A stretch of 35,043 bases of DNA from NCBI GenBank assembly GCA_963763495.1, contig CAVXOY010000006.1, forward strand, positions 1 through 35,043, given 5' to 3'. The notes under the pieces are model-generated. The model was not told the origin of the DNA. It ran no database searches and saw nothing but the letters and a program-made list of their open reading frames with translations. This document shows, piece by piece, positions 1 to 9,410 of the stretch (positions within the stretch are counted from its first letter, which is position 1; every line of letters begins with the position of its first letter). The position numbers and the translations under genes were made by a program. This DNA comes from DAOUEO01 sp963763495. Its GTDB lineage: Bacteria > Chloroflexota > Dehalococcoidia > DSTF01 > JALHUB01.

Positions 1-1127
<1,127 letters not shown>

Positions 1128-1178
1128 ACATTAAACTCTGCGCACAATTCGTCGCTTCCTGTTCAACTTAGGTTTCGT

Positions 1179-1253
1179 CGCGGGATGGAGCAGCGGCAGC
1201 TCGTCGGGCTCATAACCCGAAGGTCGGAGGTTCGAATCCTCCTCCCGCTACCA
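1179..1253 (+). tRNA. initiator tRNA-fMet (CAT anticodon)
   Basis: A 75-nt cloverleaf with acceptor stem CGCGGGA/TCCCGCT, CAT anticodon, T-arm GGTTCGAATCC and genomically encoded CCA. Three features mark it as the initiator and not the elongator: the three consecutive G:C pairs closing the anticodon stem (GGG...CCC around CTCATAA), the close similarity to initiator tRNAs through the anticodon arm, and the unpaired first acceptor position, here C1 opposite U72 instead of the usual C1 opposite A72. It lies between 23S and 5S, 51 bases after the 23S end, so it should be co-transcribed and processed from the rRNA precursor. Confidence 0.95.
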
Positions 1254-1330
1254 AAGAATCAACCGGCCTCGGCCCGCTTTTTCGGGCCCCCGCCGGAGAA
1301 ACATCCACAGTCCGTTTAACCAAGTGATTT

Positions 1331-1456
1331 GGCGTCTTGGTGGTTAGAGCGAGGTGGCTCCACCCGTTCCCATCCCGAACACGGAAGTGAAACGCCTCAG
1401 CGCTGACGATACTCGAGGGGCAACTCTCCCGGGAAAATAGGCCACTGCCAGGACGC
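1331..1456 (+). rRNA. rrf: 5S ribosomal RNA
   Basis: Typical 5S rRNA with the core CCATCCCGAACACGGAAGTGAAACG. The terminal helix is formed by GCGTCTTGG (1332-1340) and CCAGGACGC (1448-1456), nine pairs including one G-U. Ends are taken from that helix and are accurate to a few bases. It is the last gene of the rrn operon and is followed four bases later by an intrinsic terminator. Confidence 0.93.
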
Positions 1457-1460
1457 ATTT

Positions 1461-1490
1461 AGAGTCCTTCTTCGGAAGGACTCTTTCCTT
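1461..1490 (+). terminator. rrn operon intrinsic terminator
   Basis: A perfect 10-bp stem AGAGTCCTTC / GAAGGACTCT closes a TTCG tetraloop (1471-1474) and is followed by a T-rich tail (TTCCTTTT). The UUCG loop makes it very stable, and the position directly after 5S fits the end of the rRNA transcript. Confidence 0.93.
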
Positions 1491-1582
1491 TTGCCCGTCG
1501 CCGTTCTCGCCCTTACACTCTCATTTCGTCTCCCGGCGGTCCTCCCTCTTGCCTCGTCGCCCCCCTTGCATTCTACCGGCCC

Positions 1583-1611
1583 TTTCACTTACATAGACCC
1601 TATGCTAGAAT
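1583..1611 (+). promoter_or_regulatory. candidate promoter for the S1 gene
   Basis: An extended -10 element TG-C-TAGAAT lies at 1603-1611, with a weak -35 (TTTCAC) 17 bases upstream of the hexamer. It would start transcription near 1618 and give a leader of about 120 nt before the S1 gene. The rest of the 248-bp gap after the rrn terminator holds no gene that I can see. Confidence 0.5.
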
Positions 1612-1716
1612 TATGCCACTAGGCGACATCTCCATACCACGCCGCCAAATACAATCGAGGAGCATCGGGCTTGACAAGCGATTCGGCGCCTGAACCAGAA
1701 ACCACAGAATCCCGTC

Positions 1717-1732
1717 GGTGGCGAAAGCTACC
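1717..1732 (+). promoter_or_regulatory. GNRA-loop hairpin next to the S1 start codon
   Basis: GGTGGC and GCTACC pair (six base pairs, one G-U) around a GAAA tetraloop and end five bases before the ATG at 1738. No Shine-Dalgarno sequence stands at the normal distance; the only purine run, AGGA at 1733-1736, is too close to the start. A structured, SD-poor start site is known for E. coli rpsA, which S1 itself regulates. A similar role here is inference. Confidence 0.4.
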
Positions 1733-1737
1733 AGGAC

Positions 1738-3540
1738 ATGGCCAGCCTAATGGAAGCGGAGTCTGTCCCTTATAGGACCCTCCACCGCGGCGATATCATG
1801 GAAGGGGTCGTCGTTGGCGCTGAACGTGATGGCATAGTGGTCGACGTCGGCACCAAGTCCGAAGGCATCATTCCCAGCCACGAGATGCAGTCCCTGGGAC
1901 CCGACCCCAAAGAACGGCCCGTGCCTGGCGACCGCATCCTCGTCTACGTCCTCCAACCCGAGACGCAGGAAGGCCAAGTCCTCCTCTCCCTCGATAGAGC
2001 CCGCGGCGAAAAGGGCTGGCGCGTCCTCCAACAGCGATTCGACGAAGGGGACAGCTTCCAAGTCCAAGTCGGCGGCCACAACAAAGGCGGCCTCCTCGTG
2101 AACGTAGAAGGAGTCCATGCCTTCATCCCCTTCTCCCAGGCCATCAGCGCTCAGCCGCCGGCAGAAGAAGAGGAAGGCGGCGAGAAACAGGAAGGGCCTC
2201 CTCCCGACACTTTGATTGGCCAGACCCTCCTCGTGAAAGTCATCGAGATAAACCGCGCCCGAAACCGCGTCATCCTCTCCGAGCGAGCCGCCATCCAAGA
2301 CTGGCGCGCCATCCAGAAAGACCGTCTCCTCGAAGAGCTCCACGAGGGTGAGATCCGGAAAGGCCGCGTTAGCAGCATCCGCAGCTTCGGCGTATTCGTC
2401 GACCTTGGAGGGGCCGATGGCCTGGCCCACCTCTCCGAGCTGTCCTGGGAGCGCGACAGAACTCCCGAAGAGCTCTTCCGCGTTGGCCAGGAAGTCGACG
2501 TTTACATAATGAAAGTGGACGCCGAAGCCAAGAAGATAGCCCTCAGCATTCGGCGTGCCCAGCCTGAACAGTGGGAACAGATTGTCGATAAGTACAGCGT
2601 GGGCCAAGTAGTGACCGGCACCATCACCAAACTGGTCACCTTTGGCGCCTTCGCCCGCATCGAGGGCCCGGTCGAGGGACTCATCCACGTATCGGAGCTA
2701 GTGAACCGGCGCATCACCCACCCGCGGGAAGTCGTCAAAGAGGGTGACGTGGTGCCGCTCAAGATAGTAAGAGTCGAACGCGACCGCCAGCGTCTCGGCC
2801 TCAGCCTCCGCCAGGCCCGTGAAGAGGCCGAGGAGATGGGCTTCGTCTTCGGCAAGGACGGTCAGATCGTCGACGTCCCCGAGGGGATGCCGAAGCCGTC
2901 AGCAGCAGTCGAAGCTGAAGAAGAGGCCGCTGTAGCCGAGGCCGAAGCGCCGGTCGTCGAAGAGGCCGTAGAAGAAGAGACCGCCGTAGCCGAAGCCGAA
3001 GCGCCGGTCGTCGAAGAGGCCGTAGAGGAAGAGACCGCTGTAGCCGAGGCCGAAGCGCCGGTCGTCGAAGAGGCTGTAGAGGAAGAGACCGCTGTAGCCG
3101 AAGCCGAAGCGCCGGCCGTCGAAGAGGCTGTAGAGGAAGAGACCGCCGTAGCCGAAGCCGAAGCGCCGGCCGTCGAAGAGGCCGTAGAAGAAGAGACCGC
3201 TGTAGCCGAGGCCGAAGCGCCGGTCGTCGAAGAGGCCGTAGAAGAAGAGGCCGCTGTAGCCGAAGCCGAAGCGCCGGTCGTCGAAGAGGCCGTAGAAGAA
3301 GAGACCGCTGTAGCCGAGGCCGAAGCGCCGGTCGTCGAAGAGGCCGTAGAAGAAGAGACCGCTGTAGCCGAAGCCGAAGCGCCGGTCGTCGAAGAGGCCG
3401 TAGAAGAAGAGGCCGTCGTAGCCGAAGCCGAAGCGCCGGTCGTCGAAGAGGCTGTAGAAGAAGAGGCCGCTGTAGCCGAAGCCGAGGCGCCGGTCGTCGA
3501 AGAGGCCGCGGAAGAAGGAACTGCCGAGGAGGAGAAGTAG
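1738..3540 (+). CDS. rpsA: ribosomal protein S1-like protein with acidic repeat tail
   Basis: A 600-residue protein with four S1 RNA-binding (OB-fold) domains at about residues 17-87, 102-183, 203-272 and 290-360. Domains 3 and 4 show the classic signatures SFGVFVDLGGADGLAHLSEL and TFGAFARIEGPVEGLIHVSE. S1 helps the 30S subunit bind and unfold mRNA. Domain 2 carries an acidic insertion (about residues 141-159). From about residue 396 to the end, eleven near-identical 18-residue units (EEAVEEETAVAEAEAPVV type) form a strongly acidic tail, with seven glutamates per unit. Four-domain S1 proteins with low-complexity tails occur in several phyla, but this long regular repeat is unusual. The ATG at 1738 is used; ATG 1750 is an alternative, and neither has a good ribosome-binding site. 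clpC follows after a short gap. Confidence 0.9.
   Translation: MASLMEAESVPYRTLHRGDIMEGVVVGAERDGIVVDVGTKSEGIIPSHEMQSLGPDPKERPVPGDRILVYVLQPETQEGQVLLSLDRARGEKGWRVLQQRFDEGDSFQVQVGGHNKGGLLVNVEGVHAFIPFSQAISAQPPAEEEEGGEKQEGPPPDTLIGQTLLVKVIEINRARNRVILSERAAIQDWRAIQKDRLLEELHEGEIRKGRVSSIRSFGVFVDLGGADGLAHLSELSWERDRTPEELFRVGQEVDVYIMKVDAEAKKIALSIRRAQPEQWEQIVDKYSVGQVVTGTITKLVTFGAFARIEGPVEGLIHVSELVNRRITHPREVVKEGDVVPLKIVRVERDRQRLGLSLRQAREEAEEMGFVFGKDGQIVDVPEGMPKPSAAVEAEEEAAVAEAEAPVVEEAVEEETAVAEAEAPVVEEAVEEETAVAEAEAPVVEEAVEEETAVAEAEAPAVEEAVEEETAVAEAEAPAVEEAVEEETAVAEAEAPVVEEAVEEEAAVAEAEAPVVEEAVEEETAVAEAEAPVVEEAVEEETAVAEAEAPVVEEAVEEEAVVAEAEAPVVEEAVEEEAAVAEAEAPVVEEAAEEGTAEEEK
2923..3516 (+). repeat. 54-bp coding tandem repeat, 11 units
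   Basis: Eleven head-to-tail 54-bp units encode the 18-residue acidic repeat of the S1-like protein. Units differ by a few substitutions, for example gct/gcc, gag/gaa, GTC to GCC giving PVV or PAV, and ACC to GCC giving T or A. All stay in frame because 54 is a multiple of three. Near-identity at DNA level implies recent expansion or homogenisation, and copy number could vary between strains. Confidence 0.95.
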
Positions 3541-3590
3541 AAGTTAAGGAGTAACTGCCATAGAGCCCCTGGACTAGACCGCACCCGGTA

Positions 3591-3599
3591 TGCTAACTT
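3591..3599 (+). promoter_or_regulatory. candidate extended -10 promoter for clpC
   Basis: TG-C-TAACTT matches the extended -10 form seen before other genes here. A poor -35 (GGACTA, 3571-3576) sits 17 bases upstream. The expected start site near 3606 supports translation from ATG 3628, not from the upstream TTG 3598 or ATG 3604. Confidence 0.4.
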
Positions 3600-3627
3600 G
3601 GATATGGAAGGCGGTAAGAAGAGCGGT

Positions 3628-6090
3628 ATGGCAGACAGATTCGATAAGTTCACCGAGCGGGCGCGCCGCGTCCTTACCCTTGCCCAGGAAGAGGCTCAGC
3701 GCTTCAACCACAACTATATCGGTACTGAGCATCTCTTGCTGGGCTTGGTGCGTGAAGGCGACGGCGTAGCCGCGAAAGTCCTCGCCAACCTCGGCGTCGA
3801 GCTCAACAAAGTCCGCTCCGCAGTAGAGTTCATAATCGGTCGCGGCGACCGCTCCACAATGGGCGAGATCGGCCTCACGCCTCGGGCCAAGAAGGTCATC
3901 GAACTGGCCGTCGACGAAGCCCGCCGCCTCAATCATCACTACATCGGCACCGAGCACCTTCTCCTGGGCCTTGTCCGTGAGGGTGAAGGCATCGCTGCCG
4001 GCGTGCTGGAGAGCCTCGGCGTCAACCTTGAGCGCGTTCGCGCCGAGACGACGCGTATCCTCTCTCAGAGCGTGCCCCAGGGCGCCCCGGCCACCGGCCG
4101 CGCCCCCACGCGCACGCCCACCGTCGATCAGTTGGGTATGGACCTCACCGCCGCCTCGCGTGCCGGCAAGCTCGACCCTGTCATCGGCCGTCACCGCGAG
4201 ATCGAAAGGGTCATCCAGATCCTTTCCCGGCGCACTAAGAACAACCCCATCCTCATAGGCGAGCCCGGCGTTGGCAAGACGGCTATCGTCGAAGGCTTGG
4301 CGCACCGCATCGTCGCCGGGAACGTCCCCGAGACCCTGCAGGGACGGCGCCTCCTAACCCTCGACATCGGCTCCCTCGTCGCCGGCACCAAGTATCGCGG
4401 CGAGTTCGAGGAGCGGCTGAAGAAGGTAATCGAGGAGATCAAGGTCGCCGGCAACTGCATCCTCTTTATCGATGAGATGCACATGCTCGTCGGCGCCGGT
4501 GCCGCTGAAGGCGCCGTCGACGCCGCCAACATCCTCAAACCCTCCCTGGCCCGCGGTGAGCTCCAATGCGTCGGCGCGACCACCCTCGATGACTATCGCA
4601 AGCACATCGAGCGCGACGCCGCCCTTGAGCGCCGTCTCCAGCCCGTCGTCGTCGAAGAGCCCACCGTCGAGGAAACCATCGAAATCCTCATGGGCATTAA
4701 GGAGCGCTACGAGGAGCACCACAAGCTGATAATCACCGAGGAGGCCGTAAGGGCCGCATCGCAACTGGCCGCCCGCTTCGTCTCCGATCGCTTTCTACCT
4801 GACAAGGCTATCGACCTTGTGGACGAGGCGGCCTCCCGCGTCCGCATCACCCGCTCCGGCGCTCCGCCCTCCCTCAAGGAGGCGATGCACGGCCTAGACG
4901 GTCTGCGTCGCGAGAAAGAAGCCGCTATCTCCTCCCAGCAGTACGAATACGCTGCTGAGTTGCGCGACCGTGAGGTCAAGCTTCAACAGAAACTGGAGGA
5001 GATGGAAGAGGGATGGGAGAACGAGCGCGAGCTCAGCAAACCCGCCGTCATGGAGGAGGACATTGCTGAGGTCGTCAGCATGTGGACCGGCATCCCCGTC
5101 TCCCGCATCGCCAGCGAAGAGTCGGCGCGCCTGCTTCAGATGGAAGATACCCTCCACGATCGTGTCATCGGCCAAGACGAGGCCATCACGGCCGTCGCCA
5201 AAGCCGTCCGTCGCGCCCGCGCCGGCCTCAAAGACCCGCGGCGTCCCATCGGCGTCTTCATCTTCCTCGGTCCCACTGGTGTCGGTAAGACGCACCTCGC
5301 CCGCGTCCTCTCCGAGTTCATGTTTGGCAGCGAAGACGCCATGATCAAGCTCGACATGTCCGAGTTCATGGAGAGGCACACCGTCTCCCGTCTCGTCGGA
5401 GCGCCTCCCGGCTACGTCGGCTACGACGACGCCGGCCAGCTCACCGACACGGTGCGGCGCAAGTCCTACTGCCTCATTCTTTTCGACGAGATCGAGAAGG
5501 CCCACCCTGAGGTCTTCAACATGCTCCTCCAGATATTCGACGACGGCCACCTTACCGACGCCAAGGGCCGCAAGGTGGACTTCCGTAACACCATACTAAT
5601 AATGACCAGCAACGTCGGCTCTGACCTCATCCGTCGCGAGACCGCCATCGGCTTCACTACCAAGACCGAAGAGGCCAAGACCTCTGAGCAGCGCTACGAT
5701 AAGATGCGGGAAAAGGTGCTCAACGAGTTGAAAAACACCTTCCGGCCTGAGTTCCTCAACCGCGTCGACAGCACAGTCGTCTTCCATGCCCTCTCCCGCG
5801 AGCATATCCGGGACATAGTCGACCTCATGCTGCGGGATGTGGACGCGCAGCTATCCTTCAAGGGCGTTACCCTCGAAGTCACCGACGCCGCGAAAGAATG
5901 GCTGGGCCAGCGCGGCTACGACGAGATGTTCGGCGCCCGCCCCCTGCGTCGGCTCATCCAGAATGAGATCGAAGACCGGCTCTCGGAAGCCCTCCTCGAA
6001 GGCCAGTTCGGCCCCGGCGACAAGGTGGTGATCGACTGCGCGGACGATGAGCTTACCCTCAACTGCGTCCCCCAGCCGGTTTTGACATAA
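3628..6090 (+). CDS. clpC: ClpC, ATP-dependent Clp protease ATPase subunit
   Basis: An 820-residue HSP100/Clp unfoldase that would feed substrates to ClpP in the cytoplasm. Two Clp-N repeats (residues about 1-145, each with the YIGTEHLLLGLVREG motif) precede AAA module 1 (Walker A GEPGVGKT near residue 212, Walker B LFIDEMH). A UVR-type coiled segment (QQYEYAAELRDREVKLQQ, about 430) marks ClpC as opposed to ClpA or ClpB. AAA module 2 follows, with Walker A GPTGVGKT near 549, Walker B LILFDEIEKAHP and sensor-2 GARPLRRLIQ. An IGF tripeptide stands where the ClpP-binding loop is expected. The start MADRFDKFTERARRVL matches the family; two upstream in-frame starts (3598, 3604) would add residues not seen in ClpC. 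The frame is intact, unlike many neighbours. A terminator follows. Confidence 0.97.
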   Translation: MADRFDKFTERARRVLTLAQEEAQRFNHNYIGTEHLLLGLVREGDGVAAKVLANLGVELNKVRSAVEFIIGRGDRSTMGEIGLTPRAKKVIELAVDEARRLNHHYIGTEHLLLGLVREGEGIAAGVLESLGVNLERVRAETTRILSQSVPQGAPATGRAPTRTPTVDQLGMDLTAASRAGKLDPVIGRHREIERVIQILSRRTKNNPILIGEPGVGKTAIVEGLAHRIVAGNVPETLQGRRLLTLDIGSLVAGTKYRGEFEERLKKVIEEIKVAGNCILFIDEMHMLVGAGAAEGAVDAANILKPSLARGELQCVGATTLDDYRKHIERDAALERRLQPVVVEEPTVEETIEILMGIKERYEEHHKLIITEEAVRAASQLAARFVSDRFLPDKAIDLVDEAASRVRITRSGAPPSLKEAMHGLDGLRREKEAAISSQQYEYAAELRDREVKLQQKLEEMEEGWENERELSKPAVMEEDIAEVVSMWTGIPVSRIASEESARLLQMEDTLHDRVIGQDEAITAVAKAVRRARAGLKDPRRPIGVFIFLGPTGVGKTHLARVLSEFMFGSEDAMIKLDMSEFMERHTVSRLVGAPPGYVGYDDAGQLTDTVRRKSYCLILFDEIEKAHPEVFNMLLQIFDDGHLTDAKGRKVDFRNTILIMTSNVGSDLIRRETAIGFTTKTEEAKTSEQRYDKMREKVLNELKNTFRPEFLNRVDSTVVFHALSREHIRDIVDLMLRDVDAQLSFKGVTLEVTDAAKEWLGQRGYDEMFGARPLRRLIQNEIEDRLSEALLEGQFGPGDKVVIDCADDELTLNCVPQPVLT

Positions 6091-6114
6091 CATTCTCCAG
6101 GACACGATAACCCA

Positions 6115-6142
6115 GGGCAGAGCGAACAGGCTCTGCCCTTTT
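6115..6142 (+). terminator. clpC intrinsic terminator
   Basis: GGGCAGAGC (6115-6123) pairs perfectly with GCTCTGCCC (6130-6138) around a six-base loop and is followed by TTTT. It ends the S1-clpC transcription unit. The remaining ~250 bases before the next gene hold one TATAAT box and nothing else recognisable. Confidence 0.85.
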
Positions 6143-6218
6143 CGCGCGATCCCGATGCCACCGCTCCTCTCCGCTCTCCCGTTGTCGCAGGGCGGATTCC
6201 CTCGCCGGCCCCATCTCC

Positions 6219-6226
6219 TGTATAAT
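6219..6226 (+). promoter_or_regulatory. candidate -10 box (TGTATAAT) upstream of the glycan cluster
   Basis: TATAAT at 6221-6226, directly preceded by TG, is the best promoter-like element in the 306-bp gap. No convincing -35 hexamer is present. Transcription from here would give a leader of about 165 nt before the first glycosyltransferase; I see no riboswitch or small RNA in it. Confidence 0.4.
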
Positions 6227-6396
6227 TCTCCAAGTTGTCGTATCTCTTGCCGGCACGGGGCGCTGCCTTCATCCAACCGACTGGGCCTCCGAGTTCGTCG
6301 CCCTTTCCCAAGCGGACGCCTGTCGGAGCAACCGCTGCAGACTAGCCCGGTGATACCGTTTCCAAGTCATAGACAAACGAGCTTTAGGGATAGCCG

Positions 6397-7808
6397 TTGA
6401 GCCCGAAACCATCTGTAGGCAAGGAGCGTCTCACCTTATCGGGGTTGCCCGGCCTGCTCCACAAGTATTGGGCCGATCCTCGGTACCGCTGGCTGATCTT
6501 TCTATTCGCCTTGGCCTTCGCGGTGAGACTCGCTTGGATTCTCTACTCTCACCGGGCGCCCATTGGTCTTCACGACCCCGTAGCCTATGACGCCCTCGCC
6601 CAGAACATCCTCGACGGGAAAGGCTACGCCCAACCCGCGACCGGCGTGACCACAGCCGCCGACTATTTTCGGCAGGGGCCCACCGTCCCCACTGCCTACT
6701 TTCCTCCCGGCTACCCCGCTGCTCTCGCCGCCGTCTACTTCTTCTTTGGACGCAGCGTCTTCTGGGGAGAGATGTTTAACGTCCTCCTGGGCGCGGCTAC
6801 CGTAGTCATCACCTACGAGCTGGCGCGTCGTCTCCTTGGTCTCTCCGTTGCCCGCATTGCCGGCCTGCTTCTCGCCTTCTTCCCCAATCAGGTGTTCTAC
6901 ACCGGCGGCCTCATGTCGGAGGTGCTCTTCACCTTCCTCCTCATGAGCGGCCTCCTGATCTTGATGGCCCAGCCCTGGCCCAAGGATGGTATCAGCCTGA
7001 AGCGCCTGGCTCTTGCCGGGCTGCTCTTGGGGGCTGCGGCGATGGTGCGCCCCATCGTCCTGGTCGTGCCTATCGTGCTGTTTCTCTATTGGCTGTGGGT
7101 CTTTCCCAACCGGGCCCGCGTCCTGGCGCAGGCGGGCGTGATCCTCCTCGTGTTCGCGGCGATAATCGTCCCCTGGTCAATCCGCAACGTAATCAGTATG
7201 CATGCCTTCGTCCTCGTCTCCACCAACAGCGGCGATGATTTCTGTATCGGCAACCACGAAGGGGCCACGGGTCAGTTCGTCTTCGCCGGCCCCTGTTATG
7301 AGGGCTTCGACGACACCAATGACCGTCGCGAGCTGGAGATTGATGGCTACCGGGAGGGTATCCGGCGCGGCTTTGAATTCATCCTGAAACACCCGGCCGA
7401 TGAGCTTGGCCTTATCTTCGAGAAGGCCTACTACCTGGTGTACAGGGATGACGAGGGCCTCATTGTCAACGAGTCCTATGGCGACAGGTTTTTCATCGAG
7501 AAGGAGATGCGTGCAGTACCTGTCGACGGCCGCCAACGCCTACTACTTCGTGGCTATCGGCTGGGCTGCCCTGGGCCTCCTTTCCTGGTTCCGGCGGCCC
7601 GATCCCCGTCGGACGTTTCTTCGTCATAATGCTGGGATGCCTTCTCGCTGTTCCTCTCGCCTTCTTCGGTGATGTCCGCTTCCACTTCCCTGCGATTCCC
7701 CTCCTCTGCATCCTGGCCGCGACCGGTGTCATGGCGGCCTGGCGGGCGAGAGGTCTCCTGTCGCCGAACGGAGGATCTGGATACGGCTTGACAGTGGCTG
7801 ACGGATAG
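6397..7808 (+). CDS. GT39/ArnT-like membrane glycosyltransferase (two frame breaks)
   Basis: An integral membrane protein of the dolichol-phosphate mannosyltransferase/ArnT superfamily, which transfers sugars from polyprenyl-phosphate donors to proteins or lipids outside the membrane. The first helix (WLIFLFALAFAVRLAWIL) is followed by the extracytoplasmic loop with HDPVAYDALAQNILDGKGY and the FPPGYP motif, then repeated hydrophobic helices. Frame 1 holds to about 7515 and continues in frame 2 as VQYLSTAANAYYFVAIGWAA. It then shifts near 7615 to frame 3 as FFVIMLGCLLAVPLAFFGDV and stops at 7806-7808. Both shifts equal one extra base, so assembly error is likely. Restored length is about 470 residues. 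The start is TTG 6397, with AGGGAT upstream as a weak ribosome-binding site. The sugar and acceptor are unknown. Confidence 0.8.
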
Positions 7809-7928
7809 AGGGGAATGAACATACAATCGGCGAACTGGCCGGAGTAGTGGCAATTGTATCCTTGCCACCTCACTCCTCTCTCGTCGATGCGATTGTGAGA
7901 TTGGAAGGGGAAGACGAGAACTCCCGCT

Positions 7929-9410
7929 GTGTCTGACTATCCTGACAATGCAGATGCCGAGAACGGCCACCTGGACGCCGCTGGTACGTCTCGGTCTCGG
8001 TTCCCGCCCTGGATGACGCTATCTCCGCCGAAACCCCCACCTTCTCTGGTTGGCTGCCATTGCCGTCCTCGGCGATGGCCCTGCGCCTCGCCTGGATCGC
8101 CTATGCCGATCCCAGCCCCTACGACGGCCGCTTTGACGACTCCCTGTTCTTCGATCACGCGGCCCGCTGGCTGGCGGCTGGCAAGGGCTATATCAATTTC
8201 CTGGGCTATCAGACTGCGCAGTGGCCCCCCGGCTACCCGCTGCTTCTCGCTGCTGTCTACAAGGTGCTTGGTCATGACATCATGCTGGCCAAGCTCCTCA
8301 ACGTCTTTGCCGGAGGAGCCGCCTGTGTCCTCATCTATCTCGTCGCCGCGAAGGTATTCAACCGGCGGGTAGGGTTGCTTGCGGCGCTCCTCCTCGCCCT
8401 GTTCCCCGGCTCCGATCTACTTCTCTACCCTGTTGATGACCGAGTCCGTCTTTACCGCCATGGTCGCCCTCCTGATCCTGCTTTTCCTGATGTGGGCTCT
8501 GGAGCGAAAAGACGTTCCCTTTGTTCGAACGTTTCTGCTGGGAGTGCTGTTCGGTGCCGCCGCGCTCTTTCGGGCCGAAGCGCCGGTGCTTCTGCTTGTC
8601 GTTCTCTTTGTCTGGAGGCTTGCTGTGCCGTCTTGGCGGGCATTCCTGCGCCCGGCGGCTCTCTTGACAGCGGGAGCAGTGCTTGCCGTCACTCCTTGGA
8701 CCATCCGCAACGCCATCACTATGGACAAGTTCATTCCCATCTCGACCGGGGCCGGTCACACCCTCCTTGCTGGCCATCAGAATGACCCCTACGACAGCCG
8801 CAGCGACTTCCCGGAAGCAGATCTCCGTGAGAAGTATGAGAACCTGCCCTTCCCTGAGCGCGAGACCAGGGTCGAAGATGAAGCCATGGAGGAAGCGATC
8901 GACTTCATGTTCTCACACAAGAGATACGAAGTCCGCCTTGTCTTCGAGAAGCTCTGGCATCTCTACGAGGACGACGACGACGCCTTGCGCTGGATACGCG
9001 GCCCCGCCGCGCCCCTGGGTGCGGGATGGCAGGTCGATAGCGGTGAAGGCTCGTCACGACACATTGAATACCCGGTTCTCTACATGTCCTCTTCTGCTGA
9101 GGAGTGGTGGTCTCGTCTTGCCGACGGTTATTACTACGCTGTCATGGGCGCCGTCATCCTCGGGCTCCCGCTCTGGTTCTCGCTACGAGACAAAAAGAAG
9201 TTCCTCCTGGTGATGTTCGTTGTTGGTTGGACGCTTGCCCATCTGCTGTTCATGCCGCGCCCCCGTTATCATGCTCCCCTGTTGCCGGTGTTCGCGCTTT
9301 GGGCTTCGGTGACCCTTGTCGCGATTTGGGATCTCTTAGCCTGGGTATCAGGGAGAAGGCCAGTTTTGTTAGAATCTGACCGTACGACACCTTGGGGAGC
9401 GAAGTCCGTG
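7929..9410 (+). CDS. second GT39/ArnT-like membrane glycosyltransferase (frame breaks)
   Basis: A paralogue of the preceding gene, with LALRLAWIAY, a DDSLFFDHAARWLAAGKGY loop, WPPGYPLLLAAVYKVLG and a series of hydrophobic helices ending in FALWASVTLVAIWDLLAWV. The reading frame has to be stitched. It runs from GTG 7929 in frame 3, to frame 1 near 8037 (LLWLAAIAVLG), to frame 2 near 8070, and back to frame 3 near 8430 (YFSTLLMTESVFTAMVALLI). Each step equals one extra base. No stop codon separates it from the downstream methyltransferase, so the end given is only the base before that gene's ATG. A stop may have been lost through another indel, or the two are truly joined. Residues TPWTIRN and the Arg-Tyr-His motif PRPRYH resemble other family members. 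Confidence 0.7.
9367..9375 (+). promoter_or_regulatory. possible internal extended -10 before the methyltransferase
   Basis: TG-T-TAGAAT at 9367-9375, followed by GGGGAG (9394-9399) and GTG/ATG at 9408/9411, looks like a transcription and translation start. It argues that the methyltransferase is a separate gene although the frame is open through it from the upstream glycosyltransferase. Confidence 0.3.

Noticed and set aside
1271..1288. GGCCCG/CGGGCC hairpin between tRNA-fMet and 5S
   Set aside because: It resembles a terminator stem, but no T-run follows and 5S lies downstream; a processing structure is more likely.
1671..1676. Perfect TTGACA upstream of the S1 gene
   Set aside because: No acceptable -10 occurs 16-18 bases downstream, and the hexamer is downstream of a better promoter candidate.
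2923..3516. Regular repeat that might be taken for a CRISPR array
   Set aside because: Units are contiguous, 54 bp, in frame and coding, with no spacers. No cas genes are present; the Cas4-like nuclease at 28407 is far away and stand-alone.
2862..3653. Antisense open frame of 263 codons, rich in Ser, Thr and Ala
   Set aside because: It is the complement of the S1 54-bp repeat; the repetitive composition removes stops. No ribosome-binding site or family match.
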